Positions 8,207 through 16,613 of a stretch of DNA of 32,503 nucleotides are shown here, one piece after another; position 1 is the stretch's first letter; every line of letters starts with the position of its first letter. This DNA is from a virus, in IMG/VR virus record IMGVR_UViG_3300025168_000347, positions 1-32,503 of that record. One strand, given 5' to 3'. The notes below the pieces were generated by a model that made no database searches, was not told the DNA's origin, and saw only the letters and a program-made list of their open reading frames with translations. The position numbers and the translations under genes were made by a program.

Positions 8207-9313
8207 ATGGGTAAATCATTACAAATTGTACATGGTACCGATGCTTGGAATACAGTAAAAATACCACATATTTTTGCAGATGGTGCGTGGGAAAAGACTT
8301 TTAAAACATATGTTCTAAATGGTGGAGTATGGAAAGAATCTCACAAAACCCTGCATACCAATTACAGTATTGGAACCGGAGGTCAGGCTGAAACACAATC
8401 AGATGGTTCATGGACTGTACCTGCAAAAACAAGATATATAAGAGTTAAAATATGGGGAAATAGTGCCTCTGGGGGAGGAGGAACATCAACAGAAAAATAC
8501 TATGAAACTGGTTCCTCACAGTATCCCAATGCCCCAGTGTATCAGACATATGCTTCTGGTGGTCCTGGTGGTTCTGGAGCATATGCAGAAGTAGTATTAG
8601 AAACAAAACCTGGTGTTACATTTTCATGGACAGGCTTTAGCAGTACACCATATTTAACCGGGGGTACTGGCTCAGAAAATATGAGTAGTCATTATGGTGG
8701 TACAGACACCCCTGCTACTGGCTTGCGACATATTGCACCACATACTTATACAGGATGGAATGTATACGAAACCCATGCAAGTGCTACAAATAATTCTAAG
8801 GGTGCATGGCATGCAGGACATGGATACGATGCACCTAATATAGTATTTACTGGAGATTCCCCAACTTCTGGTGATCCTTACATTTTAACTGCAGGGGGAG
8901 GGCATAAAGGATATGGTGCAGTTGTATGGATAACGGCAGGAAACAAAACTGGGGGTTACCTGGTAACTGGTCTCCACACTTATACGTTTGGTGTGAGTTC
9001 CGGGAATTCTTTTGCAAGGGGTATAAACCATCTAGGTAGTGCCTCCAATAGTTATTCCAGTTTTACTGGATCAGGAGCATTGGACTTTTGGAATCTCTCT
9101 AATTATTCAACAGGAGAATATCCTGGAAGTGCAACAATGACAGGCAATGGAAGTTCATTTGAGTCAACAACATTAACAAGTGGTGGTGGTATGTCAGGTG
9201 GAGCAGGAGGTGGAGTTACACTTGAATCTGATGGAGCAGGATCAAGTGAACGCAATGGAAAAGATGGAGGCGTTGGCACAAAAGGTAAAATTATAATAGA
9301 TACATATCAATAA
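8207..9313 (+). CDS. Glycine-rich adhesin/tail-tip protein
   Basis: A 368-aa protein. Its N-terminal 60 residues contain short repeated tryptophan hairpins (HGTDAWNTVKIPHIFADGAW, then LNGGVWKES). Next comes a glycine-rich domain that begins with GSWTVPAKTRYIRVKIWGNSA followed by SGGGG, the pattern of the Gly_rich_2-type domains found in phage adhesins. The rest alternates Gly/Ser/Tyr/Thr with Trp. It ends with GGGMSGGAGGGVTLESDGAGS and a short strand. By analogy with glycine-rich adhesins this is a likely receptor-binding tip protein. It follows gene 7274 with no gap and overlaps the next gene by one base (TAATG). Confidence 0.7.
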   Translation: MGKSLQIVHGTDAWNTVKIPHIFADGAWEKTFKTYVLNGGVWKESHKTLHTNYSIGTGGQAETQSDGSWTVPAKTRYIRVKIWGNSASGGGGTSTEKYYETGSSQYPNAPVYQTYASGGPGGSGAYAEVVLETKPGVTFSWTGFSSTPYLTGGTGSENMSSHYGGTDTPATGLRHIAPHTYTGWNVYETHASATNNSKGAWHAGHGYDAPNIVFTGDSPTSGDPYILTAGGGHKGYGAVVWITAGNKTGGYLVTGLHTYTFGVSSGNSFARGINHLGSASNSYSSFTGSGALDFWNLSNYSTGEYPGSATMTGNGSSFESTTLTSGGGMSGGAGGGVTLESDGAGSSERNGKDGGVGTKGKIIIDTYQ

Positions 9314-11220
9314 TGGCTAATCCAACAACAAACTTAAATATCACATTACCGGAACCAGGGGCAGAGTCAAGTCGGGGAACTTGGGGCACATCAATTAATG
9401 ATGCCATAAGTGATCTCGATGTGGGCATTGCAGATAGGGGTGTTCCTGCAGGTGGTACTGATGATCAGATCCTGACCAAGAACGGAACTGATGACTATGC
9501 AACCGAATGGGCAACTAGGTTAAGCTCAGTTGGGATAACTGGAACAGATGGTATTGAAGTTGACAGTGGGTCACCAGTCACAACTGCAGGTTCAATTACA
9601 CTTGGAATTAATAAGACAACTTTATTATCCTATCTGAATGCAGAAGATGGAGCAACTGCAGATCAGACTGCAAGTGAAGTCAAAACACTTTATGAGAATA
9701 ATTCTGACACCAATGCATTTTCAGATGCAGAACAAACTAAATTATCTGGGATAGAAACATCAGCTACTGCAGACCAGACTGCTGCTGAGATTAAAAGTCT
9801 ATACGAAAGTAATTCTAATACATCTGTTGCAAGTGCAACTACAGCAACCACTGCAACAACAGCAATTGAGGTAGCTGTAGTTGATGAGTCTGCTGACACA
9901 ACCTGTTTCCCATTATTTGTAGCTACTGCAACTGGATCGGTTCAGCCGAAAAGTGGAACAAATCTAACGTTCAATTCAAATACAGGAGCATTAAATTCAA
10001 CTTCATTTCATGGAGACTTAACTGGAGATGTAACTGGAACTGCTACCACTGCTACCACTGCTATTACTGCAACAAATGTAACAGTAGCATCAGAATCAAT
10101 TATATCATCTCAGGCAGTTTCTCATCAGGTGAATGCTAATAGTACAGTGTTATTCTCATGTGCCAATCATGGTCTTGCTGATGATCAACCTATAACATTC
10201 ACATTAGGCACAAATCCTCCAGATGGCGTAACTTCAGGAACAATATATTATGTCCGTCCGGGCCTTAGTGGAAGTTTTTCAGGTGGACTAACTGGAACAG
10301 CAAATACTTTCACGTTAGGAACTTCACCTGGTGGTGGGATCGGGAGTATTTCAACAACTTCCTGGAATGGGGCATCTAGTCATGTGTTTAATAAAGTTAG
10401 GTTCCCTTTATTTGCACTTGCACCAACTGGTGATCTTCCTGCAAAAAGTGGAGGTGGCTTATCATTGACTGCAGAAGGAAAATTAACTTCCACTACATTT
10501 GCAGGTGCATTAACCGGGAATGTAACTGGAACTGCTACCACTGCAACAAATGTAGCAGTAGTGGATGCAGGTGCAGTTACATCATTAAATGTGGGCACCA
10601 CTTCATCCCAAGAAAATGTTAATTCTACAGTATTATTTGGATTTACTGGTCATGGGTTTTCAATAGACCAACCAATAGTTTTTACTGACAGTAGTGATGC
10701 ATCATATAGTCTACCAGGAGGAATAGTTGAAGGGACTGTATATTATGTTCAGGCAGGTGAAGCATCTGCATATAATGCACCAGATGGGTTAGCAAATAAT
10801 TTTAAGGTATCTGCAACACCTGGTGGGAGTGCCATTGCTTGGACATCTGGATTTCAAGGTGCAGTTCCAGGAGTTGCCCATACTGTTCATTCAGCTTTAT
10901 ATTACCCTTTAATTTCATCATCAGCTACTGGGACTTTACCACCAAAAAGTAAAACTGCCCTTTCATATAATTTAGGTACAGGAGCATTAAATTCTACTTC
11001 ATTCTATGGGGATCTAACTGGTGATGTAACTGGGACTGCATCAGCAATTGCAGATGGAATTGTGAGTGAAGCAAAATTACACGTTAGCAATGCTCCAACA
11101 GACGGATACGTTTTAACTGCTCGTTCTGCTGCAGCAGGTGACATGACCTGGGAAGCAGCAGGGTCAGGAAGTTTTGAACCACTTGGTAACAGCATTGCGA
11201 TGGCAATTGCACTTGGATGA
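9313..11220 (+). CDS. Long tail fibre/spike with internal repeats
   Basis: A 635-aa protein. Its N terminus (ITLPEPGAESSRGTWGTSIND) is a common virion-attachment start in marine phage fibres. Two ATADQTA-E-K-LYE repeats lie near residues 114-129 and 151-166. After that come three copies of a shaft module (STSFHGDLTGDVTGTATTAT and relatives, near 229-248, 393-412, 561-577). These are separated by two related beta domains: NSTVLFSCANHGLADDQPI near 276 and NSTVLFGFTGHGFSIDQPI near 437, each followed by a TIYYV or TVYYV strand. The C terminus is short and lacks an obvious chaperone. It probably forms a trimeric side fibre. No enzymatic motif is visible. Confidence 0.8.
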   Translation: MANPTTNLNITLPEPGAESSRGTWGTSINDAISDLDVGIADRGVPAGGTDDQILTKNGTDDYATEWATRLSSVGITGTDGIEVDSGSPVTTAGSITLGINKTTLLSYLNAEDGATADQTASEVKTLYENNSDTNAFSDAEQTKLSGIETSATADQTAAEIKSLYESNSNTSVASATTATTATTAIEVAVVDESADTTCFPLFVATATGSVQPKSGTNLTFNSNTGALNSTSFHGDLTGDVTGTATTATTAITATNVTVASESIISSQAVSHQVNANSTVLFSCANHGLADDQPITFTLGTNPPDGVTSGTIYYVRPGLSGSFSGGLTGTANTFTLGTSPGGGIGSISTTSWNGASSHVFNKVRFPLFALAPTGDLPAKSGGGLSLTAEGKLTSTTFAGALTGNVTGTATTATNVAVVDAGAVTSLNVGTTSSQENVNSTVLFGFTGHGFSIDQPIVFTDSSDASYSLPGGIVEGTVYYVQAGEASAYNAPDGLANNFKVSATPGGSAIAWTSGFQGAVPGVAHTVHSALYYPLISSSATGTLPPKSKTALSYNLGTGALNSTSFYGDLTGDVTGTASAIADGIVSEAKLHVSNAPTDGYVLTARSAAAGDMTWEAAGSGSFEPLGNSIAMAIALG

Positions 11221-11242
11221 TACTGATATTAAAGGATAAATA

Positions 11243-11581
11243 ATGGCAAATACTTTTTTAAGAAAAACAGAACGAAATATTGGGACAACATTAACCCAAA
11301 TAGATTCGTATGCTGTATCGGCAAGTCCTGTAACAAAAACTACAGTTATCGGGCTAACTTGTGCAAATACTACCACATCCTCAGTAGATGTGGATGTAGC
11401 ACTAAATGATGGTACGAATGATTTTTACCTTTTAAAGTCTTGCCCAGTCCCATCTGGGTCAACAATTTGTCTGGTAGGAGGTGACCAAAAACTGGTCATG
11501 GAACCACTGGATAAAATTAAGGTTAAATCTACTGCAGCATCTTCAGTTGATGTAATTATGAGTATATTGGAGATTACATAA
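11243..11581 (+). CDS. Small beta-sandwich virion protein
   Basis: A 112-aa protein preceded by ATATTAAAGGATAAA, which contains an AGGA ribosome site. The same 15-mer precedes the gene at 15690. The chain is beta-rich with hydrophobic strands (TVIGLTCANTTTSSVDVDVAL, DFYLLKSCPVPSGSTICLV, KIKVKSTAASSVDVIMSIL). It looks like a single immunoglobulin-like or decoration-type domain, of a kind I recall from many marine phages next to fibre genes. Whether it decorates the capsid or a fibre is not visible. The stop overlaps the next ATG (TAATG). Confidence 0.7.
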   Translation: MANTFLRKTERNIGTTLTQIDSYAVSASPVTKTTVIGLTCANTTTSSVDVDVALNDGTNDFYLLKSCPVPSGSTICLVGGDQKLVMEPLDKIKVKSTAASSVDVIMSILEIT

Positions 11582-12483
11582 TGTCATATGTCGGGAAACC
11601 TCCAGCAAGTGCAGTTCTTTCAAGTGCAGATATTGCTCAGGGTGCAGTTACGTTGAACGATATCAACTTCACTGATCAGCCCACTAACATGGACATCACT
11701 GGAGTCATTGACAAGCACACAATGAGGCTTGCCGATGGAGTAACCATTACAGGTGATGTTACAATAAGTGATGATCTTGTACTGTCTAAGATCTCTGATG
11801 ATGGCAATGCTATAACAATGACGAATGATGGTTCTACCAGAACGATTACTGGGTCAGGTAGTATAGAGGCATCCACTCTGTCCCAGACTCCTAACCAGAG
11901 TCTTACAGGCATGACAGGCACTATTGGAAGTGCTGTTACAGGTGGAGCAGGGTTATCTGGAATGACATCTCTGGGGACTGTGACTACAGGAACTTTAGGA
12001 AGTGGAGTTGCGTTCCCTTCTGGGAAATTTATACCACTTAAAGATATAACACATTCAGACGGAAGTACTGGTTCTGGATATGATGTTGATATGTTATCAC
12101 TTTCTCTCGATCTAACATTATATGAAGGTTATACCTTATATGCTTGGTGTCATACTGCTATATCAGAAAATGCAAATACTGGTAATACTTCAATAATAAG
12201 AGCAAAATTAAACAATGGGAGCAGTACAACTTATTTTGCTTCACAAAGACAGGGCATTGCAGTATACAGTACTGTTGCTTGGTCAGGGGATTCAACAGCC
12301 TCTATATCATGCCAAGGTTATTTTGTTGTTACTAATGATTATGCAACTACTTGTACATTGTATATGAATGGTGGAATTAATAGCGGTGCATTTACATGGG
12401 GCGATCAGGGGAGTTATACTTATTTTGATGGTGAGACTCCAAAAGCAGGAGCAACCTTAGGATATATGCTTTTTCATCCATAG
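11581..12483 (+). CDS. Tail fibre with complete anchor, shaft and head
   Basis: A 300-aa fibre. The N-terminal MSYVGKPPASAVLSSADIAQGAVTLNDI segment is a known fibre anchor start. A shaft-like stretch follows (DGVTITGDVTISDDLVL, TMTNDGSTRTITGSGSIEA, then Gly/Thr repeats to residue 140). Residues 150-300 form a compact head domain (YEGYTLYAWCHTA..., ISCQGYFVVTNDYATTCTLYMN) with several Tyr/Trp/Cys residues that would be the receptor-binding part. It is the first unit of the fibre array. No chaperone gene follows directly; the next gene is a short anchor. Confidence 0.75.
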   Translation: MSYVGKPPASAVLSSADIAQGAVTLNDINFTDQPTNMDITGVIDKHTMRLADGVTITGDVTISDDLVLSKISDDGNAITMTNDGSTRTITGSGSIEASTLSQTPNQSLTGMTGTIGSAVTGGAGLSGMTSLGTVTTGTLGSGVAFPSGKFIPLKDITHSDGSTGSGYDVDMLSLSLDLTLYEGYTLYAWCHTAISENANTGNTSIIRAKLNNGSSTTYFASQRQGIAVYSTVAWSGDSTASISCQGYFVVTNDYATTCTLYMNGGINSGAFTWGDQGSYTYFDGETPKAGATLGYMLFHP

Positions 12484-12491
12484 AGTTAAAT

Positions 12492-12719
12492 ATGCCAAAC
12501 CTAATAATCAAACCACAAGCAACATCTGGAAATAAGGTCATTCTTCAGGATCAGGCAGGAGGTGCAGTTGTGACTACATTGGATGCAGGGGCAATATTCC
12601 AGAGTAAGGATACAATATCTGATAACATAACAATAGCATCTGGTAATAGTGCAATGGCAATCGGGCCAGTTAATTTTACTGGTACAGTGGCAGTAAACGG
12701 AAATCTAAGTATAGTTTAA
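12492..12719 (+). CDS. Short fibre anchor piece (cassette A)
   Basis: A 75-aa protein. Its first half (LIIKPQATSGNKVILQDQAG) is paralogous to the starts of the genes at 13618 (FVIKPGAGVSNKLILQTQDA) and 15084 (LIIKPSSGNSLVFQDEGG). It ends after a short shaft segment and has no receptor head. The head seems to be carried by the next gene. This could be a stand-alone anchor assembled with that head, or the remnant of a longer fibre. It has a weak ribosome site. Confidence 0.7.
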   Translation: MPNLIIKPQATSGNKVILQDQAGGAVVTTLDAGAIFQSKDTISDNITIASGNSAMAIGPVNFTGTVAVNGNLSIV

Positions 12720-12730
12720 GGAGTAAAATT

Positions 12731-13312
12731 ATGGCAACATTATCAGTCGGTGGAACAACAGTATTTGACGGATCGGCAACTCAGGGACTTACAAGTGCAA
12801 CAACATTTCCTGTAGGACATGTATTGCAATCACTTACAACAGATGTATCTTCAAACTCAGTAACTTGTACTACTAGTGCAAATGTGTTTACAACTGTTCC
12901 AACATTACAAGTAGCAATTACACCATCAGCCACATCGAGTAAAATTTTGGTTATAGTATATATAGGTGCTTTTAATTTTAGTTCTACAAATTATGGAATT
13001 GCTGGAATGGGGGCATTTCAGAGAAAAATCGCAAGTGGGTCGTTTACAAACATAGGACTAGGTAGTGGTAATGCTACTTGGAATGGCACATTTTCTCTAA
13101 ACCAAGATTCCAACGATCAGTATTATGGTGGTTTAACGGCACAATGTTCAGATGCACCTAGTACTACAAGTGCTTGTACTTACGCAATTGGTGTGGCTGA
13201 TCACAATAATGATGCCAGAACATTTTACTTAAATCGGAAAAACACAACAGGAGATAATCCGAGTGCCGGGTATTTTAGTTCAGCAATAACAGTTATGGAG
13301 GTAAAAGGATGA
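12731..13312 (+). CDS. Fibre head protein (cassette A)
   Basis: A 193-aa protein with good ribosome site AAGGAGT. A short start (MATLSVGGTTVFDGSATQGL) leads to FPVGHVLQS and then a beta-rich receptor-type head. The head contains ITPSATSSKIL, shared exactly with the fibre at 13618, and an aromatic/Asn-rich C-terminal half. Four Cys residues are present. The stop is fused to the next gene's start (ATGA at 13309-13312), linking this head to its own small partner. It likely binds the host surface; the target cannot be inferred. Confidence 0.75.
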   Translation: MATLSVGGTTVFDGSATQGLTSATTFPVGHVLQSLTTDVSSNSVTCTTSANVFTTVPTLQVAITPSATSSKILVIVYIGAFNFSSTNYGIAGMGAFQRKIASGSFTNIGLGSGNATWNGTFSLNQDSNDQYYGGLTAQCSDAPSTTSACTYAIGVADHNNDARTFYLNRKNTTGDNPSAGYFSSAITVMEVKG

Positions 13313-13614
13313 ATACTTTTAGAATTGATGCCGTTTATTCGACACATCCAGAAGCAAGAAGTAGTGATGATGACGGATTTTATAATAGTAACGGAGACAA
13401 AATTAGTTTAGATGAAAGCAAAGTAACAACTGAACTAGATCGTCTTCAAACAGAATACGATGCTCTCCAATACCAGAGAGACAGGCAGTATCCAAGCATA
13501 GGTAATCAACTAGACTTACTGTTTCACGACATGACAGCAGGGAAAGGTTCTAAAACAGGTGAGTGGTATAAAGAAATAGCAAAAGTTAAATCGGACAACC
13601 CTAAACCAGAATAA
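13309..13614 (+). CDS. Tail-fibre assembly chaperone-like protein (cassette A)
   Basis: A 101-aa acidic helical protein coupled to the fibre head by ATGA. Its C-terminal half, LQTEYDALQYQRDRQYPSIGNQLDLLFHDM, matches the pattern of phage tail assembly chaperones (Phage_tail_APC/XkdW-like: YPxxxDQLDxLxh, followed by a helix and a final NP-rich end). Similar proteins lie at 14238 and 15690. Such proteins help fibres trimerise or attach, and each usually serves the fibre encoded just before it. Confidence 0.75.
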   Translation: MNTFRIDAVYSTHPEARSSDDDGFYNSNGDKISLDESKVTTELDRLQTEYDALQYQRDRQYPSIGNQLDLLFHDMTAGKGSKTGEWYKEIAKVKSDNPKPE

Positions 13615-13617
13615 GTT

Positions 13618-14241
13618 ATGGCAGATTTTGTAATTAAGCCCGGAGCAGGGGTAAGCAATAAATTAATTCTACAGACACAAGATGCAACTGATGTTTTGAC
13701 AACAAGTGCTTCTGGAGTTACATTAGCTAGTGCTACACTCAACAGTCCAACACTTGTGACTCCTGCACTTGGAACTGTTGCTACAGGAAACCTGAGTAAT
13801 ACTGCTATTGTTTATCCTGCTGGGCATGTTTTGCAAGTTGTTCAGGGAACCGATTCAACTGAAAACGGAACTACCAGTACTGGTTTTGTTCCTACAGGAA
13901 TTGATGTAAGTATCACACCAAGTGCAACTTCATCTAAAATTTTAATTTTTGCAACTACAAGTGTTTTTCTACATCAAGCTGGCCATGTTGGTTATTATAC
14001 TATTTACAGAGACACAACACCCTTATCAGGAATAAATGGTATGGCTAACCTCCATCAAACAGGATCTAATTCTGGTTATGATTTAATTAGTCATATTAAT
14101 ATGGCGTATTTAGATTCACCAAGTACAACAAGTGCTACTACATATCAAATTTATGCAAGAGTTAATAGTGTATCTTTAACTACTAATTGGTCACAGAATG
14201 GGTCGTTGTCAACAATTATTTGTCAGGAGATAGCAGGATGA
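13618..14241 (+). CDS. Short tail fibre with anchor and head (cassette B)
   Basis: A 207-aa fibre that combines in one protein what cassette A has in two. Residues 1-30 are the FVIKPGAGVSNKLILQTQDA anchor. Residues 35-70 are a Ser/Thr/Val shaft. Then comes YPAGHVLQVVQGTDST and a beta head with ITPSATSSKILIFATT, clearly paralogous to 12731. The head's tip differs (HQAGHVGYYTIYRDTTPL, then GSNSGYDLISHINMAYLD). It looks like a duplicated and diverged receptor-binding unit. The stop overlaps the next start (ATGA at 14238-14241). Confidence 0.75.
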   Translation: MADFVIKPGAGVSNKLILQTQDATDVLTTSASGVTLASATLNSPTLVTPALGTVATGNLSNTAIVYPAGHVLQVVQGTDSTENGTTSTGFVPTGIDVSITPSATSSKILIFATTSVFLHQAGHVGYYTIYRDTTPLSGINGMANLHQTGSNSGYDLISHINMAYLDSPSTTSATTYQIYARVNSVSLTTNWSQNGSLSTIICQEIAG

Positions 14242-14531
14242 TACCAACTAGAGCAGATGCAATAAGGACATTAGTAGGAGGGCAAATAACAGTAAGATCA
14301 GATGGTAGTAATGCTATTTATCACGATGATCAGACACCACCTTCTGAAGCAGAAATAGATGCTGAGATAGTCCGTCTTCAAGCAGAGTACGATGCTTTAG
14401 CCTATGCCAGAAACAGACAACCTCTTTACCCTGACATTGGAGATCAGCTAGATGACCTGTATCATAAGGGTGCATTCTCAGCAGAGATGATTGCAAAACT
14501 AAAGAAGGTGAAAGACGATAATCCCAAATGA
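14238..14531 (+). CDS. Tail-fibre assembly chaperone-like protein (cassette B)
   Basis: A 97-aa protein. The start is set at ATG 14238, which overlaps the fibre stop; an upstream GTG in the same frame lies inside the fibre gene and is not needed. The C-terminal half, VRLQAEYDALAYARNRQPLYP followed by DIGDQLDDLYHKGAF, parallels the cassette A partner almost motif by motif. It is acidic and helical and ends KKVKDDNPK. The likely role is folding or attaching the cassette B fibre. The stop again overlaps the next gene start (ATGA at 14528-14531). Confidence 0.75.
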   Translation: MIPTRADAIRTLVGGQITVRSDGSNAIYHDDQTPPSEAEIDAEIVRLQAEYDALAYARNRQPLYPDIGDQLDDLYHKGAFSAEMIAKLKKVKDDNPK

Positions 14532-15067
14532 GCTACATTGGCAACGATCTAAGATCAGGCAGATCAGAGATATACTACTACACATCGGCATCAGGTGGTG
14601 AGACTACGATCACTTCATTAGCAGACGGCAGGAGTATCAACTACACTGTTGGTTGGTGCACAGTGTACCTCAATGGAGTTAGGATGCACGACACCGATGT
14701 GACTCTGACATCAGGATCATCTGTAGTGTTTGGACAGGCTCTGAATCAGGGAGATGTGGTCATTGTGGAGGCCAGTCATACATTCTCTGTCTCAGATTCA
14801 GTCCCCAAAAGTGGGGGTACGTTTGATGGAGCAGTTACTTTTGGTGATACTATAGTTCAAACAACAAGTAAGAACATAACAGGAACACTTACAGAGAATG
14901 CTCTGTATCTCTCAAATGCTTTTGTAATGACAGGCAATATAACGTTAGCAGGTAAGTCGACACTTGCAAGAATTACTCATGATCCTACAGTTACATTTTT
15001 AACAGATACTGACGGTCAGACTATTACTGGAACAGGGACTTTAACACTTGGAACATTAGTACAATAA
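14528..15067 (+). CDS. Tail-fibre anchor and shaft protein without a head (cassette C)
   Basis: A 179-aa protein. It begins with SYIGNDLRSGRSEIYYYTSAS, then TVGWCTVYLNGVRMHDTDVTL and DVVIVEASHTFSVSDSVPKS, a widespread anchor domain of marine phage fibres. A shaft follows (GGTFDGAVTFGDTIVQ and NITLAGKSTLARI), and the protein stops after a short GTGTLTLGTLVQ strand with no receptor head. The usual continuation would be a head domain. Here the next gene supplies another anchor plus head. It is either a stand-alone short fibre or a truncated one. Confidence 0.75.
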   Translation: MSYIGNDLRSGRSEIYYYTSASGGETTITSLADGRSINYTVGWCTVYLNGVRMHDTDVTLTSGSSVVFGQALNQGDVVIVEASHTFSVSDSVPKSGGTFDGAVTFGDTIVQTTSKNITGTLTENALYLSNAFVMTGNITLAGKSTLARITHDPTVTFLTDTDGQTITGTGTLTLGTLVQ

Positions 15068-15083
15068 TCATAAAGGATAAAAT

Positions 15084-15671
15084 ATGGCAGATTTAATAAT
15101 AAAACCCTCAAGTGGTAATTCCTTAGTCTTTCAGGATGAGGGAGGAGATCCAGCATTAACTGTAGGTACAACTGGTAATACTACACTAGCAGGAACAGCA
15201 AATAATCTTGGGACTGCAAGTGGTATTCTAACATTAAATGGTGGATCAATTCTAAACCATGATGCTAAAGAAAATTCTTGGAGTCGTTATGCAACAGGGC
15301 AAGTTGATATTGCAAGTGCAGCAGTTCTAAACTTTACAGCAGGGTATCAAGGCTCTAATATTACTCATAGCTCAGGGAGGATGACTTGTACTGTAGCTGG
15401 TTTGTATTTAATTATGCTTAATATGTCTCAACATTCTCGTGGCAATCGTGATCTTGCATTTAATTTACGCAAAAACACTACTAATGTGCCAGGGTTTTAT
15501 CTTTATGAAGATTCTGCTGGTGACGGCACTTATTATAGTGGGTCTGCAGCCATAATTATGGTAGACGTTGCCGCAAATGATATTTTAGACATCTATGGTA
15601 CTGGTAACTATTCAGGCGCTGCTGATTCTCAAACCTGTTGGTCTGGTATAAGGTTAGGTGCTATTTCATAA
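15084..15671 (+). CDS. Short tail fibre with anchor and C1q-like head (cassette C)
   Basis: A 195-aa fibre preceded by TAAAGGATAAA. Residues 1-20 (LIIKPSSGNSLVFQDEGGDP) are the third copy of the anchor seen at 12492 and 13618. After a short shaft (NTTLAGTANNLGTASGILTL) comes a beta head with NSWSRYATGQVDIASAAVLNF, HSSGRMTCTVAGLYLIMLNM, FNLRKNTTNVPGFYLYED and a final SQTCWSGIRLGAIS. The strand order and the TCTVAGLYLI motif resemble C1q/TNF-like jelly-roll heads found on many phage fibres. It probably forms a trimeric receptor-binding tip. Confidence 0.75.
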   Translation: MADLIIKPSSGNSLVFQDEGGDPALTVGTTGNTTLAGTANNLGTASGILTLNGGSILNHDAKENSWSRYATGQVDIASAAVLNFTAGYQGSNITHSSGRMTCTVAGLYLIMLNMSQHSRGNRDLAFNLRKNTTNVPGFYLYEDSAGDGTYYSGSAAIIMVDVAANDILDIYGTGNYSGAADSQTCWSGIRLGAIS

Positions 15672-15689
15672 CAATATTAAAGGATAAAA

Positions 15690-16013
15690 ATGGAAAACCC
15701 AATATCAAAAATAGAGGCAGTAATAGAATTATATGGCGGAGATTCTTATAACCAATGTACTGGTGATGGTATAGTTAATTGGAAGGATGGACACACAACT
15801 ACTGATGCTGAAACGACTGCAATTGATTCTAAATATGATGAGCTTGTTGCCGAATGGACAGCCCAAGAATATGCTCGCAATCGTCAAGCAGAATACCCCG
15901 ATTATGGTACTCAGCTCAATAAAATTTATGATGACGGACTAACGAAATGGAAGAGTGAAATGGTTGATCCAGTTAAAACTAAGTGGCCTAAAGATAACTC
16001 AGGGCCAAAATGA
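15690..16013 (+). CDS. Tail-fibre assembly chaperone-like protein (cassette C)
   Basis: A 107-aa acidic protein preceded by the same 15-mer (ATATTAAAGGATAAA) as gene 11243. Its C-terminal half, ELVAEWTAQEYARNRQAEYP followed by DYGTQLNKIYDDGLTKWK and a final TKWPK, matches the tail-assembly-chaperone pattern of the two partners at 13309 and 14238, with a diverged N terminus. The stop overlaps the next start (ATGA at 16010-16013). It likely serves the cassette C fibre. Confidence 0.75.
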   Translation: MENPISKIEAVIELYGGDSYNQCTGDGIVNWKDGHTTTDAETTAIDSKYDELVAEWTAQEYARNRQAEYPDYGTQLNKIYDDGLTKWKSEMVDPVKTKWPKDNSGPK

Positions 16014-16204
16014 CAAGAGCTAGAGACAATGCAGATTTAGCAAATGAAATTAATTCCAGTGCAGATGCTACTGCAATCACAATTGATGTCAACGAAAATG
16101 TAACACTGGCTGGTGATCTTGAAACTGCAACGAATAAAAAGATAAAACAGAAAGGTTCTGCCTTTCAATCACATATAACAGCAAGTTTAGCATTAGGAGG
16201 ATAA
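16010..16204 (+). CDS. Short fibre anchor piece (cassette D)
   Basis: A 64-aa protein starting with MTRARDNADLANEI, an N-terminal pattern common to marine phage fibres (TRARD-type anchors). A short shaft follows (DVNENVTLAGDLETATNKKIKQKGSAF), then it stops. A GGAGG just before its stop serves the next gene, which begins at 16205 with no gap. As in cassette A, the anchor is separate from the head. It may be a split or worn-down fibre gene. Confidence 0.65.
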   Translation: MTRARDNADLANEINSSADATAITIDVNENVTLAGDLETATNKKIKQKGSAFQSHITASLALGG

Positions 16205-16609
16205 ATGGCAATTCCAACAGGAAGTGGTAGCGAAGTTTTACGAAATTTTGCAATTAATGCAAATAATGCGTCAGCAGCTAGAGTAGATTTTGGAGGTACA
16301 ACAGGCACAGGATCAGTTAGAAGTTCTGGAAATACTTCTGGTGTTACTGCTGTTCCAGCAAATGTAATTATCACAATACTTAATATTACATGTACTGCTG
16401 GAGGTACTCATACTAATATTTATGGAACAGTAGATTGGCAAGGGAGTGGTACAGATATTAAGATTTTTCATTCGCCCACTCTGACAGATAATACAACATT
16501 TATTTACAATGACAAGATTGTGCTAAGAGAGGGTGATATTCTGAAACTTTATAATAATGCCTCATCTTGCGATTGGTCAGGCAGTTTTATCTACCAAGAT
16601 TGGAGTTAA
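16205..16609 (+). CDS. Small beta-rich fibre or decoration protein (cassette D)
   Basis: A 134-aa protein with a strong ribosome site (GGAGGATAA). It is beta-rich with VPANVIITILNITCTAGGTHT, KIFHSPTLTDNTTFIYNDKIVL and a C-terminal WSGSFIYQDWS. The sequence VPANVIITILNIT then LREGDILKLYNN resembles a single jelly-roll or immunoglobulin-like virion domain. It could be the head for the anchor at 16010. I do not recognise a specific family. Confidence 0.65.
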   Translation: MAIPTGSGSEVLRNFAINANNASAARVDFGGTTGTGSVRSSGNTSGVTAVPANVIITILNITCTAGGTHTNIYGTVDWQGSGTDIKIFHSPTLTDNTTFIYNDKIVLREGDILKLYNNASSCDWSGSFIYQDWS

Positions 16610-16613
16610 ACCA

